Positions 6,944 through 14,780 of a DNA stretch of 64,000 nucleotides are shown here, piece by piece; within the stretch, counting starts at the first letter, position 1, and the number at the start of each line of letters is the position of its first letter. The DNA is taken from the NCBI GenBank assembly GCA_017461585.1, contig JAFTYM010000005.1:1-64000 (forward strand), in the 5' to 3' direction. Position numbers and translations under genes: made by a program. The DNA is from Oscillospiraceae bacterium (GTDB lineage: Bacteria; Bacillota; Clostridia; Oscillospirales; Oscillospiraceae). Below the pieces are notes generated by a model, which ran no database searches, was not told where the DNA came from, and was given only the letters and a program-made list of their open reading frames with translations.

Positions 6944-8755
6944 ATGGGATATTATGAAAAAATTGCCAGAATCAACCTCACTACAGGTGAGATCAAGACC
7001 CAGAAGCTGGACGTAGAAATCGCAAAGAAGTTTATCGGCGGCCGCGGTCTCGGTACAAAGATCCTCTACGATGAGGGTGTTGCAACGGCTGATCCTCTCT
7101 CTGCCGAGAACAAGCTGGTTTACATCACAGGACCTTTGACAGGTGCCGCCGCTCCCTCTACGGGCCGTTACATGGTAGTTACAAAGTCTCCTCTTACAGG
7201 TATGATCGCATGCTCCAACTCCGGCGGTATCTGGGGTCAGAAGCTTAAGTATGCAGGCTGGGATGCTGTCATCGTAGAGGGTGAAGCTTCTGAGTGGACA
7301 TATATCACCATTGAAGATGACAAGATCGAGCTCCATGATGCCCGTGAGTATCTTGGCGTTAAGAGCGAAGCTGTCGATGAGATGCTTAAAGCGAAGCACG
7401 GCGACAACGCTTCTGTTCTCAACATCGGTCCCGCAGGTGAGAAGAAGGTTCTCCTTGCTGCAATCATGAACGATAAGGACAGAGCTGCAGGTCGAAGCGG
7501 TGTTGGTGCTGTTATGGGTTCTAAGAAGCTGAAGGCAATCGTTGTAAAGGCAACACGCACAAAGCTTGATGTTATCGCGGACATCGACGCTCTCAAGGCT
7601 GCAACAGCACGCTCCATGGAACTTATCCGTGAAAATGGCGTTACAGGCTCAGGTCTGAGGGCTTATGGCACGGCCGTGCTTGTTAACATCATAAACAACA
7701 TCGGCTCTCTGCCCACAAAGAACTGGCAGGAGTCCTACTATGAGCAGGGCGAGGATATCTCCGGTGAGACCCTTGCTGAGAAGTACCTTGTAAAGCCCAG
7801 CGCATGTGCAAGATGCCCCGTCGCTTGCGGCCGCGTTGTTAACATCAACGGCAAGATCGCAGGCGGTCCCGAGTATGAACCCCTGTGGGCATACGGCGCA
7901 AACTGCGGCAATAACGACCTTAATGTGATCAACGAGTGCAACATGCTCTGTAACGAATACGGTCTTGACGCTATCAGCACACCCTGCACAATTGCTGCTG
8001 CTATGGAGCTTTACCAGCGTGGAGCAATCAAAGAAGAAGACTGCGCAGGCGTACCGTTAGAGTGGGGCTCCACAAAGGCTCTTATCGAGTGGACAAAGCG
8101 CATGGGCGATCCAGAGACAGAGCTTGATTGGCTTATGAGCTCCGGTTCTGCACGTCTTTGTGAGCACTTTGGCATGCCCGAGATCTCCATGTCCGTAAAA
8201 AAGCAGGAGATGCCTGCGTACGATGCACGTGGTGTTCAGGGTATCGGTATCACTTACGCAACGTCCAATCGCGGCGGCTGCCATGTTCGCGGCTACATGA
8301 TATCTCCCGAAGTTCTCGGTCTGCCCACACAGCTTGACCGTACAGTAACAAATGAGAAGGCATCCTGGGCAAAGATATTTCAGGATCTGACAGCAGTTAT
8401 CGACTCCATGGGTCACTGCCTGTTCACATCCTTCGCTATGGGCGCACAGGAATACACGGACCTCCTCAACGCTGCAACAGGCACAAACCACACAGCAGAA
8501 GATGTTCTTGAGATCGGTGACCGTATCTACAACATCGAGCGTATGTTCAACAAGGCCGCAGGCATGAAGCCCGAGGATGACAAGCTGCCCAAGAGACTCA
8601 TTGAAGAGCCCATCACAAACGGTCCTTCCAAGGGCATGGTTTCTCAGCTGCCCCTCACGCTGCCCGAGTACTATGAAGCTCGCGGCTGGGTAGATGCATT
8701 CCCCACGGATGAGACACTTAAAAAACTCGGTCTTGACGAATGTGTAGGTAAATAA
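6944..8755 (+). CDS. aor: Aldehyde:ferredoxin oxidoreductase family, W/Mo-bis-pyranopterin enzyme
   Basis: A 603-residue member of the AOR family. The N-terminal domain contains the GGRGLG stretch and the SPLTGMIACSNSGG region typical of the pterin-binding beta-barrel. CARCPVACGR supplies three cysteines of the [4Fe-4S] site, with a later Cys (MGHCLF) as the likely fourth. TYATSNRGGCHVRGYM and the C-terminal YYEARGWD-like tail (YYEARGWVDAF) are also family hallmarks. These enzymes oxidise aldehydes to carboxylic acids with ferredoxin, or run in reverse; the exact substrate is not evident. Length agrees with the family. It is followed by MoaD-like and ThiF-like genes, which fits local supply of the pterin cofactor. 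Confidence 0.93.
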   Translation: MGYYEKIARINLTTGEIKTQKLDVEIAKKFIGGRGLGTKILYDEGVATADPLSAENKLVYITGPLTGAAAPSTGRYMVVTKSPLTGMIACSNSGGIWGQKLKYAGWDAVIVEGEASEWTYITIEDDKIELHDAREYLGVKSEAVDEMLKAKHGDNASVLNIGPAGEKKVLLAAIMNDKDRAAGRSGVGAVMGSKKLKAIVVKATRTKLDVIADIDALKAATARSMELIRENGVTGSGLRAYGTAVLVNIINNIGSLPTKNWQESYYEQGEDISGETLAEKYLVKPSACARCPVACGRVVNINGKIAGGPEYEPLWAYGANCGNNDLNVINECNMLCNEYGLDAISTPCTIAAAMELYQRGAIKEEDCAGVPLEWGSTKALIEWTKRMGDPETELDWLMSSGSARLCEHFGMPEISMSVKKQEMPAYDARGVQGIGITYATSNRGGCHVRGYMISPEVLGLPTQLDRTVTNEKASWAKIFQDLTAVIDSMGHCLFTSFAMGAQEYTDLLNAATGTNHTAEDVLEIGDRIYNIERMFNKAAGMKPEDDKLPKRLIEEPITNGPSKGMVSQLPLTLPEYYEARGWVDAFPTDETLKKLGLDECVGK

Positions 8756-8768
8756 GTATCATAATAAA

Positions 8769-8790
8769 GGGGAGGGACTTATCCCTCCCC
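8769..8790 (+). terminator. GC-rich hairpin between aor and moaD (leaky terminator or RNA stabiliser)
   Basis: A perfect 9-bp stem GGGGAGGGA/TCCCTCCCC with a CTTA loop, followed by TGATTTTATT rather than a clean U-run. It probably lets part of the transcripts continue into the downstream sulfur-carrier gene, giving more aor mRNA than moaD mRNA. Confidence 0.6.
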
Positions 8791-8816
8791 TGATTTTATT
8801 CTAAGGAGAACGACCT

Positions 8817-9038
8817 ATGATAGAGGTACGTCTTTTTGCTACATTACGCGAAGGACGCGGTAAAGTTATGATGCTGCCTGCGGAAAGCTTTAAAAACGCA
8901 GGTGAAATAATTGCATATCTTGATATTCCGCCCGAAGAGGTTTCCATACTTCTTATAAACGGCTTTCACAATAAACCCGAAAGCGAAGTAAAAGACGGCG
9001 ATATCGTCGCGCTGTTTCCTCCTGTAGGCGGTGGATGA
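8817..9038 (+). CDS. moaD: MoaD/ThiS-family sulfur carrier protein
   Basis: A 73-residue ubiquitin-fold protein beginning MIEVRLFATLREGRGK and ending in VGGG, so the C-terminal Gly-Gly needed for adenylation and thiocarboxylate formation is present. MoaD supplies sulfur for molybdopterin synthesis. An AOR-linked MoaD-like carrier usually serves the same pterin pathway. It overlaps the frame of the next gene's region, with the partner E1-like enzyme starting one base after its stop. ThiS is the alternative, but the neighbouring AOR favours the pterin role. Confidence 0.85.
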   Translation: MIEVRLFATLREGRGKVMMLPAESFKNAGEIIAYLDIPPEEVSILLINGFHNKPESEVKDGDIVALFPPVGGG

Positions 9039-9039
9039 T

Positions 9040-9711
9040 ATGGACGAGAGATATTTGAGAAATCTGCCTGCTCTCTCGGAGAAAGAATGCGCCATTCTGC
9101 GGGAAAAGCATGTCGCAGTAATCGGCTGCGGCGGCTTGGGAGGATTTATAATAGAGCTTCTTGCCCGCGTGGGTGTTGGTCACATAAAGTGCGTGGATGG
9201 AGATGTTTTTGAGAAAAGCAACTTAAACCGTCAGCTTCTTTCGAACATGTCCGTTCTCGGCAGCATCAAGGCGCAGGCCGCAGTTGAGAGGGTTGCTGTC
9301 GTGAACCCTGATGTCAAGGCTGCAGCTGTCTGTGAATTTCTGACAGAAAAAAACGCAGCCGCCATTATTGAGGGCTACGATGCTGTTTTTGATGCGCTTG
9401 ATAATATCGACGCCAGAAGAACACTTGCAAAGGCTTGCGCAGAGGTTGAAGTTCCGTATATATACGGCGCCGTCGGCGGCTGGGTTGCGCAGGCAGCTGT
9501 CTCAATGCCCGGAGATGGACTTGTGGAGATGCTTTATCCCGAGGGCACAGAGGTCAAGAATAAAAGTGTTCTCAGCTTTACGCCTGCTTTTTGTGCAGCT
9601 ATGCAGGCTTCTCTCGGTGTGAAGCTGCTTGCAGGCAGAAAAGTTGAGACAGGAAAGATATATTATTTTGATCTTTTGAATCAGGAATTTGAAACTATTG
9701 CAATGATTTAA
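9040..9711 (+). CDS. ThiF/MoeB-family E1-like adenylyltransferase
   Basis: A 223-residue protein with the ThiF/MoeB Rossmann motif (VIGCGGLGGFIIELLARVGV), the D-x-D and S-N-L-N-R-Q box (DGDVFEKSNLNRQLL) and the downstream DALDNIDARR stretch. It activates the C-terminal glycine of the adjacent MoaD-like carrier as an acyl-adenylate. The two CxxC zinc pairs of classical MoeB are not seen, as in shorter AOR-linked members. ATG 9040 is preferred to GTG 9031 because the Gly-codon run GGCGGTGG of moaD can act as ribosome binding site. Translation is coupled to moaD. Confidence 0.88.
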   Translation: MDERYLRNLPALSEKECAILREKHVAVIGCGGLGGFIIELLARVGVGHIKCVDGDVFEKSNLNRQLLSNMSVLGSIKAQAAVERVAVVNPDVKAAAVCEFLTEKNAAAIIEGYDAVFDALDNIDARRTLAKACAEVEVPYIYGAVGGWVAQAAVSMPGDGLVEMLYPEGTEVKNKSVLSFTPAFCAAMQASLGVKLLAGRKVETGKIYYFDLLNQEFETIAMI

Positions 9712-9719
9712 CAGAAAAT

Positions 9720-9745
9720 GGGCTGACCTTGTGGTCAGCCCAACG
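9720..9745 (+). terminator. Terminator-like hairpin ending the AOR operon
   Basis: A perfect 9-bp stem GGGCTGACC/GGTCAGCCC (9720-9728 and 9733-9741) around TTGT, eight bases after the thiF stop. The U-tract is weak. Confidence 0.65.
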
Positions 9746-9854
9746 TATTTAGTATAGCAAAGCGTTAAAGTGATGTCAACACTTATATGGTGATTTTGCA
9801 TCATTTCTGCGTTCTGCACTAAATGAAAGTGTACACTTTGTACAACATTCCATA

Positions 9855-9883
9855 TTGCCAAACCCATACCCCTGTGCTATATT
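9855..9883 (+). promoter_or_regulatory. Predicted sigma-A promoter of the small RNA upstream of the EPS operon
   Basis: TTGCCA (9855-9860), a 17-base spacer and TATATT (9878-9883). The same -10 sequence and spacer length drive the RNA candidate at 61775. Confidence 0.65.
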
Positions 9884-9990
9884 ATAGTCAGAAAGGGTGA
9901 TACCAATGTACAGGTAAAACCAAAGGTTCATAAAATTTGATGAACCACCGCTTTGAAATAAGCGAGATCGTAGAAAGAGAGGTTAAATTG

Positions 9991-10020
9991 ATGTTAGATA
10001 ACAAGAATTCAATGAAGTAA
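9991..10020 (+). CDS. Possible 9-residue leader peptide (MLDNKNSMK)
   Basis: ATG 9991 follows AGAGAGG at good spacing and is closed by TAA at 10018-10020. That stop lies inside the first arm of the terminator at 10015, the position expected if ribosome movement influenced termination. There is no run of one amino acid, so a classical attenuation peptide is not obvious. It may also be chance. Confidence 0.25.
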   Translation: MLDNKNSMK

Positions 10021-10073
10021 CCCCTGCTTGTGAGTGGTGAAAGCACTGACATTCAGGGGTTACTTCTTTTTTT
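10015..10073 (+). terminator. Strong terminator with nested hairpin
   Basis: AAGTAACCCCTG (10015-10026) pairs with CAGGGGTTACTT (10054-10065), with an inner AGTG/CACT hairpin, then a run of seven T residues. It ends the short RNA before the EPS operon. Confidence 0.85.
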
Positions 10074-10081
10074 GTGTGTAT

Positions 10082-10104
10082 GCTGCCGCAGGGCAGCTTT
10101 TTTT
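10082..10104 (+). terminator. Second tandem terminator
   Basis: GCTGCC/GGCAGC stem with a GCAG loop followed by TTTTTTT, only a few bases after the first terminator. Tandem terminators insulate the downstream EPS operon from read-through. Confidence 0.75.
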
Positions 10105-10130
10105 ATGCTCTGAAACCAAATAAAAGAAGT

Positions 10131-10158
10131 TTACAATTCTGTAGAAATGTATTAGAAT
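10131..10158 (+). promoter_or_regulatory. Possible promoter of the main EPS operon
   Basis: TTACAA (10131-10136), a 16-base spacer and TAGAAT (10153-10158), lying after both terminators and 72 bases before the first EPS gene. The match is moderate, so the operon may depend on an activator or partly on read-through. Confidence 0.45.
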
Positions 10159-10229
10159 AAAGTGTTAAATGGGTTATTATGCCTTGTTGTAAATAATGCA
10201 AATGATGTTTGGAAATAGAGGTCACCAAG

Positions 10230-11342
10230 ATGAAAATTGCTGTATTATCCAGCTTTACAACATCACTATTTTGGTTTCGTATAGATATGATGAAAGCGTT
10301 CGTAAATGCAGGATGTGAAGTTCTGGCTATTGGAGATGCACCTGAAGAAGAGTGGTGTGAACGCTTTTTACAGATAGGTGTACGGTATCGCAGTATTCCC
10401 GTAAGCCGAAACGGCACAAATCCGATAAATGATATGAAAACACTTTGTGCGCTGTACAAGCTTTTGAAAGAGGAAAAACCCGATAAAATATTCTCATATC
10501 AGGCAAAAACCGTGATCTACGGCGGAATTGCCGCGCGGATGCTGGGCATAAGTGAAGTGTACCCTCTAATTGCAGGTGTAGGTTCGGTTTTCCTCGGAGA
10601 AGGACTTAAAAGAAAGCTTATCAAATGGATCCTGTGCACAGAGTACAGGGTCGGACTTAAAAAGGCGGCGAATATATTCTTTCAGAACCGTGATGATCTG
10701 AATATGTTTACATCGAACGGGATAATTACAGAGGACCGTGTTGTAATGATAAACGGGTCCGGTGTCAATCTCAAAAAATTTACTTCTGCCAAGCTGCCGG
10801 AAGAGACATCTTTTTTATGTATTTCGCGACTTATCAAAGATAAGGGCGTTATGGAATACCTTGATGCGTCACGCAAGATCCGAAAACTGCACAGTGATGT
10901 GACGTGTGTTTTGGTAGGACCTTTTGACACAAATCCGTCTGCCATAAAACCTGATGAGCTGCAGCCCTATATTGACGACGGTTCTGTGGTTTATGTCGGT
11001 GAGCAGAAGGATGTATATCCTTATTTGATAAATTGTACTGCTTATGTGCTGCCTTCATATCACGAAGGAACACCGAAAACTGTTTTGGAGGCAATGGCAA
11101 GCGGCAGACCTGTTATTACAACAGATGCTCCGGGATGCCGGGAGACAGTTTGTAACGGTGTTAACGGATATCTCGTTCAGGTGAAAAATGTTGATGCGGT
11201 AGTTGAAGCAATGGAGAAGATTATTGCCGATCCTCAGAAAACAGAGGAAATGGCGAATAATGCGCGTAAAATCGCAGAGGATCGTTACGACGTAAATAAG
11301 ATAAATGCAGCGATAATGAAAACCATGGGTGTAGAGGGGTAG
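10230..11342 (+). CDS. Glycosyltransferase family 4 (GT-B fold), first EPS gene
   Basis: A 370-residue GT-B glycosyltransferase with an N-terminal acceptor domain (MKIAVLSSFTTSLFWFRIDM), a Gly-rich loop (LIAGVGSVFLGEG) and the C-terminal donor domain with the EX7E motif in HEGTPKTVLEAMASGRP. It acts at the inner membrane face, adding a sugar from a nucleotide donor to the lipid-linked repeat unit; by resemblance the donor may be an N-acetyl-hexosamine. ATG 10230 is preferred because AGAGG lies eight bases upstream; the TTG at 10209 has none. The UDP-sugar dehydrogenase starts two bases after its stop. Confidence 0.85.
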   Translation: MKIAVLSSFTTSLFWFRIDMMKAFVNAGCEVLAIGDAPEEEWCERFLQIGVRYRSIPVSRNGTNPINDMKTLCALYKLLKEEKPDKIFSYQAKTVIYGGIAARMLGISEVYPLIAGVGSVFLGEGLKRKLIKWILCTEYRVGLKKAANIFFQNRDDLNMFTSNGIITEDRVVMINGSGVNLKKFTSAKLPEETSFLCISRLIKDKGVMEYLDASRKIRKLHSDVTCVLVGPFDTNPSAIKPDELQPYIDDGSVVYVGEQKDVYPYLINCTAYVLPSYHEGTPKTVLEAMASGRPVITTDAPGCRETVCNGVNGYLVQVKNVDAVVEAMEKIIADPQKTEEMANNARKIAEDRYDVNKINAAIMKTMGVEG

Positions 11343-11344
11343 TT

Positions 11345-12661
11345 ATGATGAGTTTGTATAACAGAATTGCAAACCGTGAAGAAAAAATAGCTCTTATAGG
11401 ACTTGGATATGTAGGAATGCCGATAGCGGTAGCTTTTGCGAAAAAGGCAGAGGTTATAGGATATGACAGCAACTCCGCAAAAATCGGACTGTATAAAAGC
11501 GGCGTTGACCCTACGGGAGAAGTTGGCGACGAAGTAATAAAAAGCACATCGGTAGTATTTACCGACGATGAGACAATGCTTCGCAATGCAAAGTTTCACA
11601 TTGTGGCAGTTCCCACACCTGTAAATGACGACCATACACCCAATCTCGCACCTGTTGAGAGTGCCAGCCGTGTAGTCGGCCGTAATCTCACCCCGGGAAG
11701 CATAGTTGTGTTTGAGTCTACGGTTTATCCCGGTGTTACAGAGGAAGTCTGTGTTCCCATTTTGGAGAGGGAATCAGGCCTTAAATGCGGAGTTGACTTC
11801 AAGGTAGGTTATTCTCCCGAACGCATAAATCCGGGAGACAAGCTTCACAGACTTGAGAACATCCAAAAGATAGTTTCGGGTATGGATGAAGAAACTCTGG
11901 ATGAGGTTGCCAAGGTATATGAAATGGTCGTAGAAGCAGGCGTGTACAGAGCTGAGAGTATCAAGGTCGCTGAAGCGGCAAAGGTCATTGAAAACAGCCA
12001 GCGCGATATAAATATTGCTTTTATGAACGAGCTGTCCATAATTTTCAACAAAATGGGCATTGACACAAAGGCTGTCCTTGAAGCTGCGGGAACGAAGTGG
12101 AATTTCCTGAAGTTCGTTCCGGGTCTTGTAGGCGGACATTGCATCGGCGTTGACCCCTACTATCTTACATACCGCGCAGAGCAGTTTGGTTATCACAGTC
12201 AGGTAATTCTGGCGGGCAGACGTATAAACGACAGCATGGGAAAGTATGTCGCAGAGAATGTTGTCAAAAAGCTTATTGCCGCAGGTACAGCACTTGACGG
12301 GGCAAAGGTTGCGATTCTTGGATTTACTTTTAAGGAAAACTGCCCCGATACAAGAAATACAAAGGTAATCGATATTTATAATGAACTGAAAGAATACGGT
12401 GTAACCGCCGTCATGGCTGATCCTGCCGCAGATGCAGACGAGGCAAAACGTCTTTACGGCATTGAGTTTGCAGACATTGCGGACATCAAGGATATGGATG
12501 CCATAGTCCTTGCTGTTTCACACGAGCAGTTTAAACAGCTTTCAGTTGCAGATTTTGACAGAATGTACAGCGGTAAAAACCGCAAGGTATTGGTGGACGT
12601 GAAGTCGATGCTTGATAAGCGTGAGTTCACCGATGCAGGATATATTTACTGGAGATTGTAA
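11345..12661 (+). CDS. Nucleotide sugar dehydrogenase (UDP-GlcNAc/UDP-GalNAc 6-dehydrogenase, TviB/WbpO type)
   Basis: A 438-residue UDP-sugar dehydrogenase. An N-terminal NAD-binding motif (ALIGLGYVG, about 16-24), the VPTPVND segment, FESTVYPG and the catalytic Cys in GGHCIGVDPYYL (near residue 266) are all present, and GFTFKENCPDTRNTKV in the C-terminal domain agrees with the Vi-antigen TviB/WbpO group that oxidises N-acetylated sugars. It makes a UDP-N-acetyl-hexosaminuronate in two NAD-dependent steps. The stop codon overlaps the start of the epimerase by one base, so the two enzymes are expressed together. Confidence 0.9.
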   Translation: MMSLYNRIANREEKIALIGLGYVGMPIAVAFAKKAEVIGYDSNSAKIGLYKSGVDPTGEVGDEVIKSTSVVFTDDETMLRNAKFHIVAVPTPVNDDHTPNLAPVESASRVVGRNLTPGSIVVFESTVYPGVTEEVCVPILERESGLKCGVDFKVGYSPERINPGDKLHRLENIQKIVSGMDEETLDEVAKVYEMVVEAGVYRAESIKVAEAAKVIENSQRDINIAFMNELSIIFNKMGIDTKAVLEAAGTKWNFLKFVPGLVGGHCIGVDPYYLTYRAEQFGYHSQVILAGRRINDSMGKYVAENVVKKLIAAGTALDGAKVAILGFTFKENCPDTRNTKVIDIYNELKEYGVTAVMADPAADADEAKRLYGIEFADIADIKDMDAIVLAVSHEQFKQLSVADFDRMYSGKNRKVLVDVKSMLDKREFTDAGYIYWRL

Positions 12662-13635
12662 TGCATTACTCAGAATTAAACTTTCCTGAAAACTCAGTTT
12701 TTCTGGTTACGGGCGGAGCAGGCTTTATAGGTTCCAACCTCTGTGAGGCGCTGCTCAAAATGGGGTTCAAGGTCAGATGCCTTGACGATTTGTCCACAGG
12801 CAAGCAGAAAAATGCGGATATGTTTTCAGATGACCCGAATTATACCTTCATAAAAGGTGATATAAAGGATCTTGATACGTGCATGGCGGCATGTGACGGT
12901 GTGGACTACGTCCTGCATCAGGCAGCATGGGGCAGCGTGCCCAGAAGTATTGAGATGCCGCTGTTTTACTGTGCAAATAATATTCAGGGTACTGTGAATA
13001 TGCTTGAAGCGGCACGTCAGAAAAATGTCAAAAGATTTGTCTATGCGTCAAGCTCATCTGTGTATGGGGATGAGCCGAATCTCCCCAAAAAGGAGGGCGT
13101 GGAGGGAAATCTCCTGTCTCCCTATGCGCTGACAAAGCAATGCGACGAGGAGTGGGCTAAGCAGTACACCCGTCATTATGGTCTGGAAACTGTTGGTTTG
13201 AGATATTTCAATGTGTTCGGACGCAGACAGGACCCTGACGGAGCCTATGCCGCAGTAATTCCGAAGTTTATAAAGCAGCTGCTTGGCGGTGAAAAACCGA
13301 CCATAAACGGCGACGGCCGCCAGAGCCGCGATTTTACATACATCGAGAATGTTATTGAAGCAAACCTTAAGGCGTGTCTGGCTCCGAAAGAGGCGACGGG
13401 CGAGGCATATAATATCGCATACGGCGGCAGAGAGTATCTTATTGACATTTACTACGGTCTGACAAAGGCTCTGAATATTGATGTCGAGCCTGAGTTCGGT
13501 CCTGACCGCCCGGGCGATATAAAGCACTCCAATGCCGATATCGGCAAAGCACGCAGGCTTTTAGGATATGATCCCCAGTGGGATTTTAATCGAGGAATCG
13601 AAGCTGCCATTGAGTGGTATAAGGAGAATCTGTGA
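12661..13635 (+). CDS. SDR-family UDP-sugar 4-epimerase (TviC/WbpP-like)
   Basis: A 324-residue extended short-chain dehydrogenase with the NAD motif TGGAGFIGS, the SSSVYG serine region, the catalytic YALTK (Tyr-x3-Lys) and the downstream RYFNVFGRRQDPDGAYAAVI stretch characteristic of UDP-GlcNAc/GlcNAcA C4-epimerases such as TviC and WbpP. With the preceding dehydrogenase it should yield UDP-GalNAcA, an acidic precursor. Which step comes first (epimerisation or oxidation) cannot be told from sequence. Confidence 0.88.
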   Translation: MHYSELNFPENSVFLVTGGAGFIGSNLCEALLKMGFKVRCLDDLSTGKQKNADMFSDDPNYTFIKGDIKDLDTCMAACDGVDYVLHQAAWGSVPRSIEMPLFYCANNIQGTVNMLEAARQKNVKRFVYASSSSVYGDEPNLPKKEGVEGNLLSPYALTKQCDEEWAKQYTRHYGLETVGLRYFNVFGRRQDPDGAYAAVIPKFIKQLLGGEKPTINGDGRQSRDFTYIENVIEANLKACLAPKEATGEAYNIAYGGREYLIDIYYGLTKALNIDVEPEFGPDRPGDIKHSNADIGKARRLLGYDPQWDFNRGIEAAIEWYKENL

Positions 13636-13639
13636 AAAG

Positions 13640-14779
13640 ATGAAAATTGAACCAAGCGATATGCTTACAGCTGTTGTGGTAGGACATGATCATCAGAACA
13701 CGTTAGGTGTTATACGCTCGCTCGGAGAAGAAGGAATTCGAGTAAAGACGATAATTATATCTGACGGTGAGTTTTCTTCGACTGCATACAGTAAATATAT
13801 TGATGAAGTATTTATTATACGAATAACAGAACTTACGAATACGTTGCTGACATTGGCAGCAGGTATCGACGAGCGTATACCGTTGATTCCATGTGGTGAT
13901 GATGTTGTAGCTTGCATTTTAAGTGAGTTTTCCAAGCTAAATGGGTTGTATATTTTGCCTGTTGCAGAAAGTGGTAGCAATACGCTCCGACTCATGAACA
14001 AGAGCGAGATGCTGCGGGCTGCATATGCTGCAGGCCTGAACGTGCCCAATTGGGTAACTGTTCATTACAATGAGTTTAATTTGTTGGAGCAGCGTTGTGA
14101 GAAGCTTCGCTTTCCTTGCATGCTTAAACCTGTTAGTCTGCGTCCCGGTGGAGTGTTTGAGTTCCGCATCCTGCGGACGATGGATGAACTGTTGGATAGT
14201 ATGGACTATATTAACAGCAACTGTTCTGTCATCATAGTTCAGGAATATATTCAAAAAGTTAAAGAGTTTGGTGTGAATGGATGCCGCTTGTATAGCAGCG
14301 GAGAGACCGTGTTTGGAGGAGTTATCGAAAAGAAACGTTTTTCGCAGTCCTCTTTGGGCTCTACAACTGCCGGAACTATACTTCCGGACAAATATGGTAT
14401 CTGCGATGCAGCTAAGCGTTTTGTTGAACATATCAACTATCGCGGTATCTTTGATACAGAATTCATAACAGACGGAGAAATCTTTTATTTTGTAGAAATG
14501 AATTTCAGAAATGGTGGATACGGATATGCCTATACTAAAGCAGGACGAAATTTTCCCGCAATTTGGGCAAAAGAGGCAATTGGTTTTGATATAGAAAACT
14601 GTGTTGATAAACCATTACGGAATGTGTTCTTTGTTAATGAAAGTGCAGACTTGCAGAACGTTTTTGCCAAAAAGATTTCTTTGATTGATTGGCTGCGTGA
14701 TGTTTTGCGCGCAGACGCTCATATGTACATCAATCGTAAAGATATGAAACCGTTACTGAAAAAGATTTTGAGGAAATAA
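13640..14779 (+). CDS. ATP-grasp carboxylate-amine/thiol ligase
   Basis: A 379-residue ATP-grasp protein. FPCMLKPVSLRPGG matches the first nucleotide-binding strand and loop, VIIVQEYIQKVKEFGVNGC the adenine-contact region, and IFYFVEMNFRNGGYGYAYT the metal-binding E-x-N motif. An N-terminal Rossmann-like domain (MLTAVVVGHDHQNTLGVIRS) precedes it. Such enzymes join a carboxylate to an amine through an acyl-phosphate. Lying between a GalNAcA pathway and an acyltransferase-like gene, it may attach an amino acid to the uronate carboxyl or make the donor for that; this is inference. More AT-rich and more often TTG/GTG-coded than the neighbours, suggesting separate acquisition with the next gene. 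Confidence 0.8.
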   Translation: MKIEPSDMLTAVVVGHDHQNTLGVIRSLGEEGIRVKTIIISDGEFSSTAYSKYIDEVFIIRITELTNTLLTLAAGIDERIPLIPCGDDVVACILSEFSKLNGLYILPVAESGSNTLRLMNKSEMLRAAYAAGLNVPNWVTVHYNEFNLLEQRCEKLRFPCMLKPVSLRPGGVFEFRILRTMDELLDSMDYINSNCSVIIVQEYIQKVKEFGVNGCRLYSSGETVFGGVIEKKRFSQSSLGSTTAGTILPDKYGICDAAKRFVEHINYRGIFDTEFITDGEIFYFVEMNFRNGGYGYAYTKAGRNFPAIWAKEAIGFDIENCVDKPLRNVFFVNESADLQNVFAKKISLIDWLRDVLRADAHMYINRKDMKPLLKKILRK

Positions 14780-14780
14780 T

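Larger units (their letters stand above)
9889..10073 (+). ncRNA. Structured leader RNA or small RNA ahead of the EPS operon
   Basis: About 185 bases from the predicted start to a strong terminator, with no long frame. It contains hairpins GGTTCAT/ATGAACC (near 9928-9950) and CGCTT-TGAAAT-AAGCG (near 9952-9968), short GGTxxxACC motifs at the 5' end, and a nested terminator. It could be a free small RNA or a conditional leader whose terminator must be passed to express the EPS genes. I do not recognise a known Rfam family. The CTTTGAAA-TAAG hairpin also occurs in the RNA candidate at 61775-62118. Confidence 0.5.

Noticed and set aside
9889..10073. T-box or known riboswitch before the EPS operon
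   Set aside because: No T-box sequence (TGGNACCGCG) or specifier loop is present, and the pattern fits none of the riboswitches I know well. Kept as an unassigned structured RNA.
13054..13527. 157-residue frame opposite the epimerase gene
   Set aside because: It lies wholly within a clear SDR epimerase gene, has no ribosome binding site and no domain signal.
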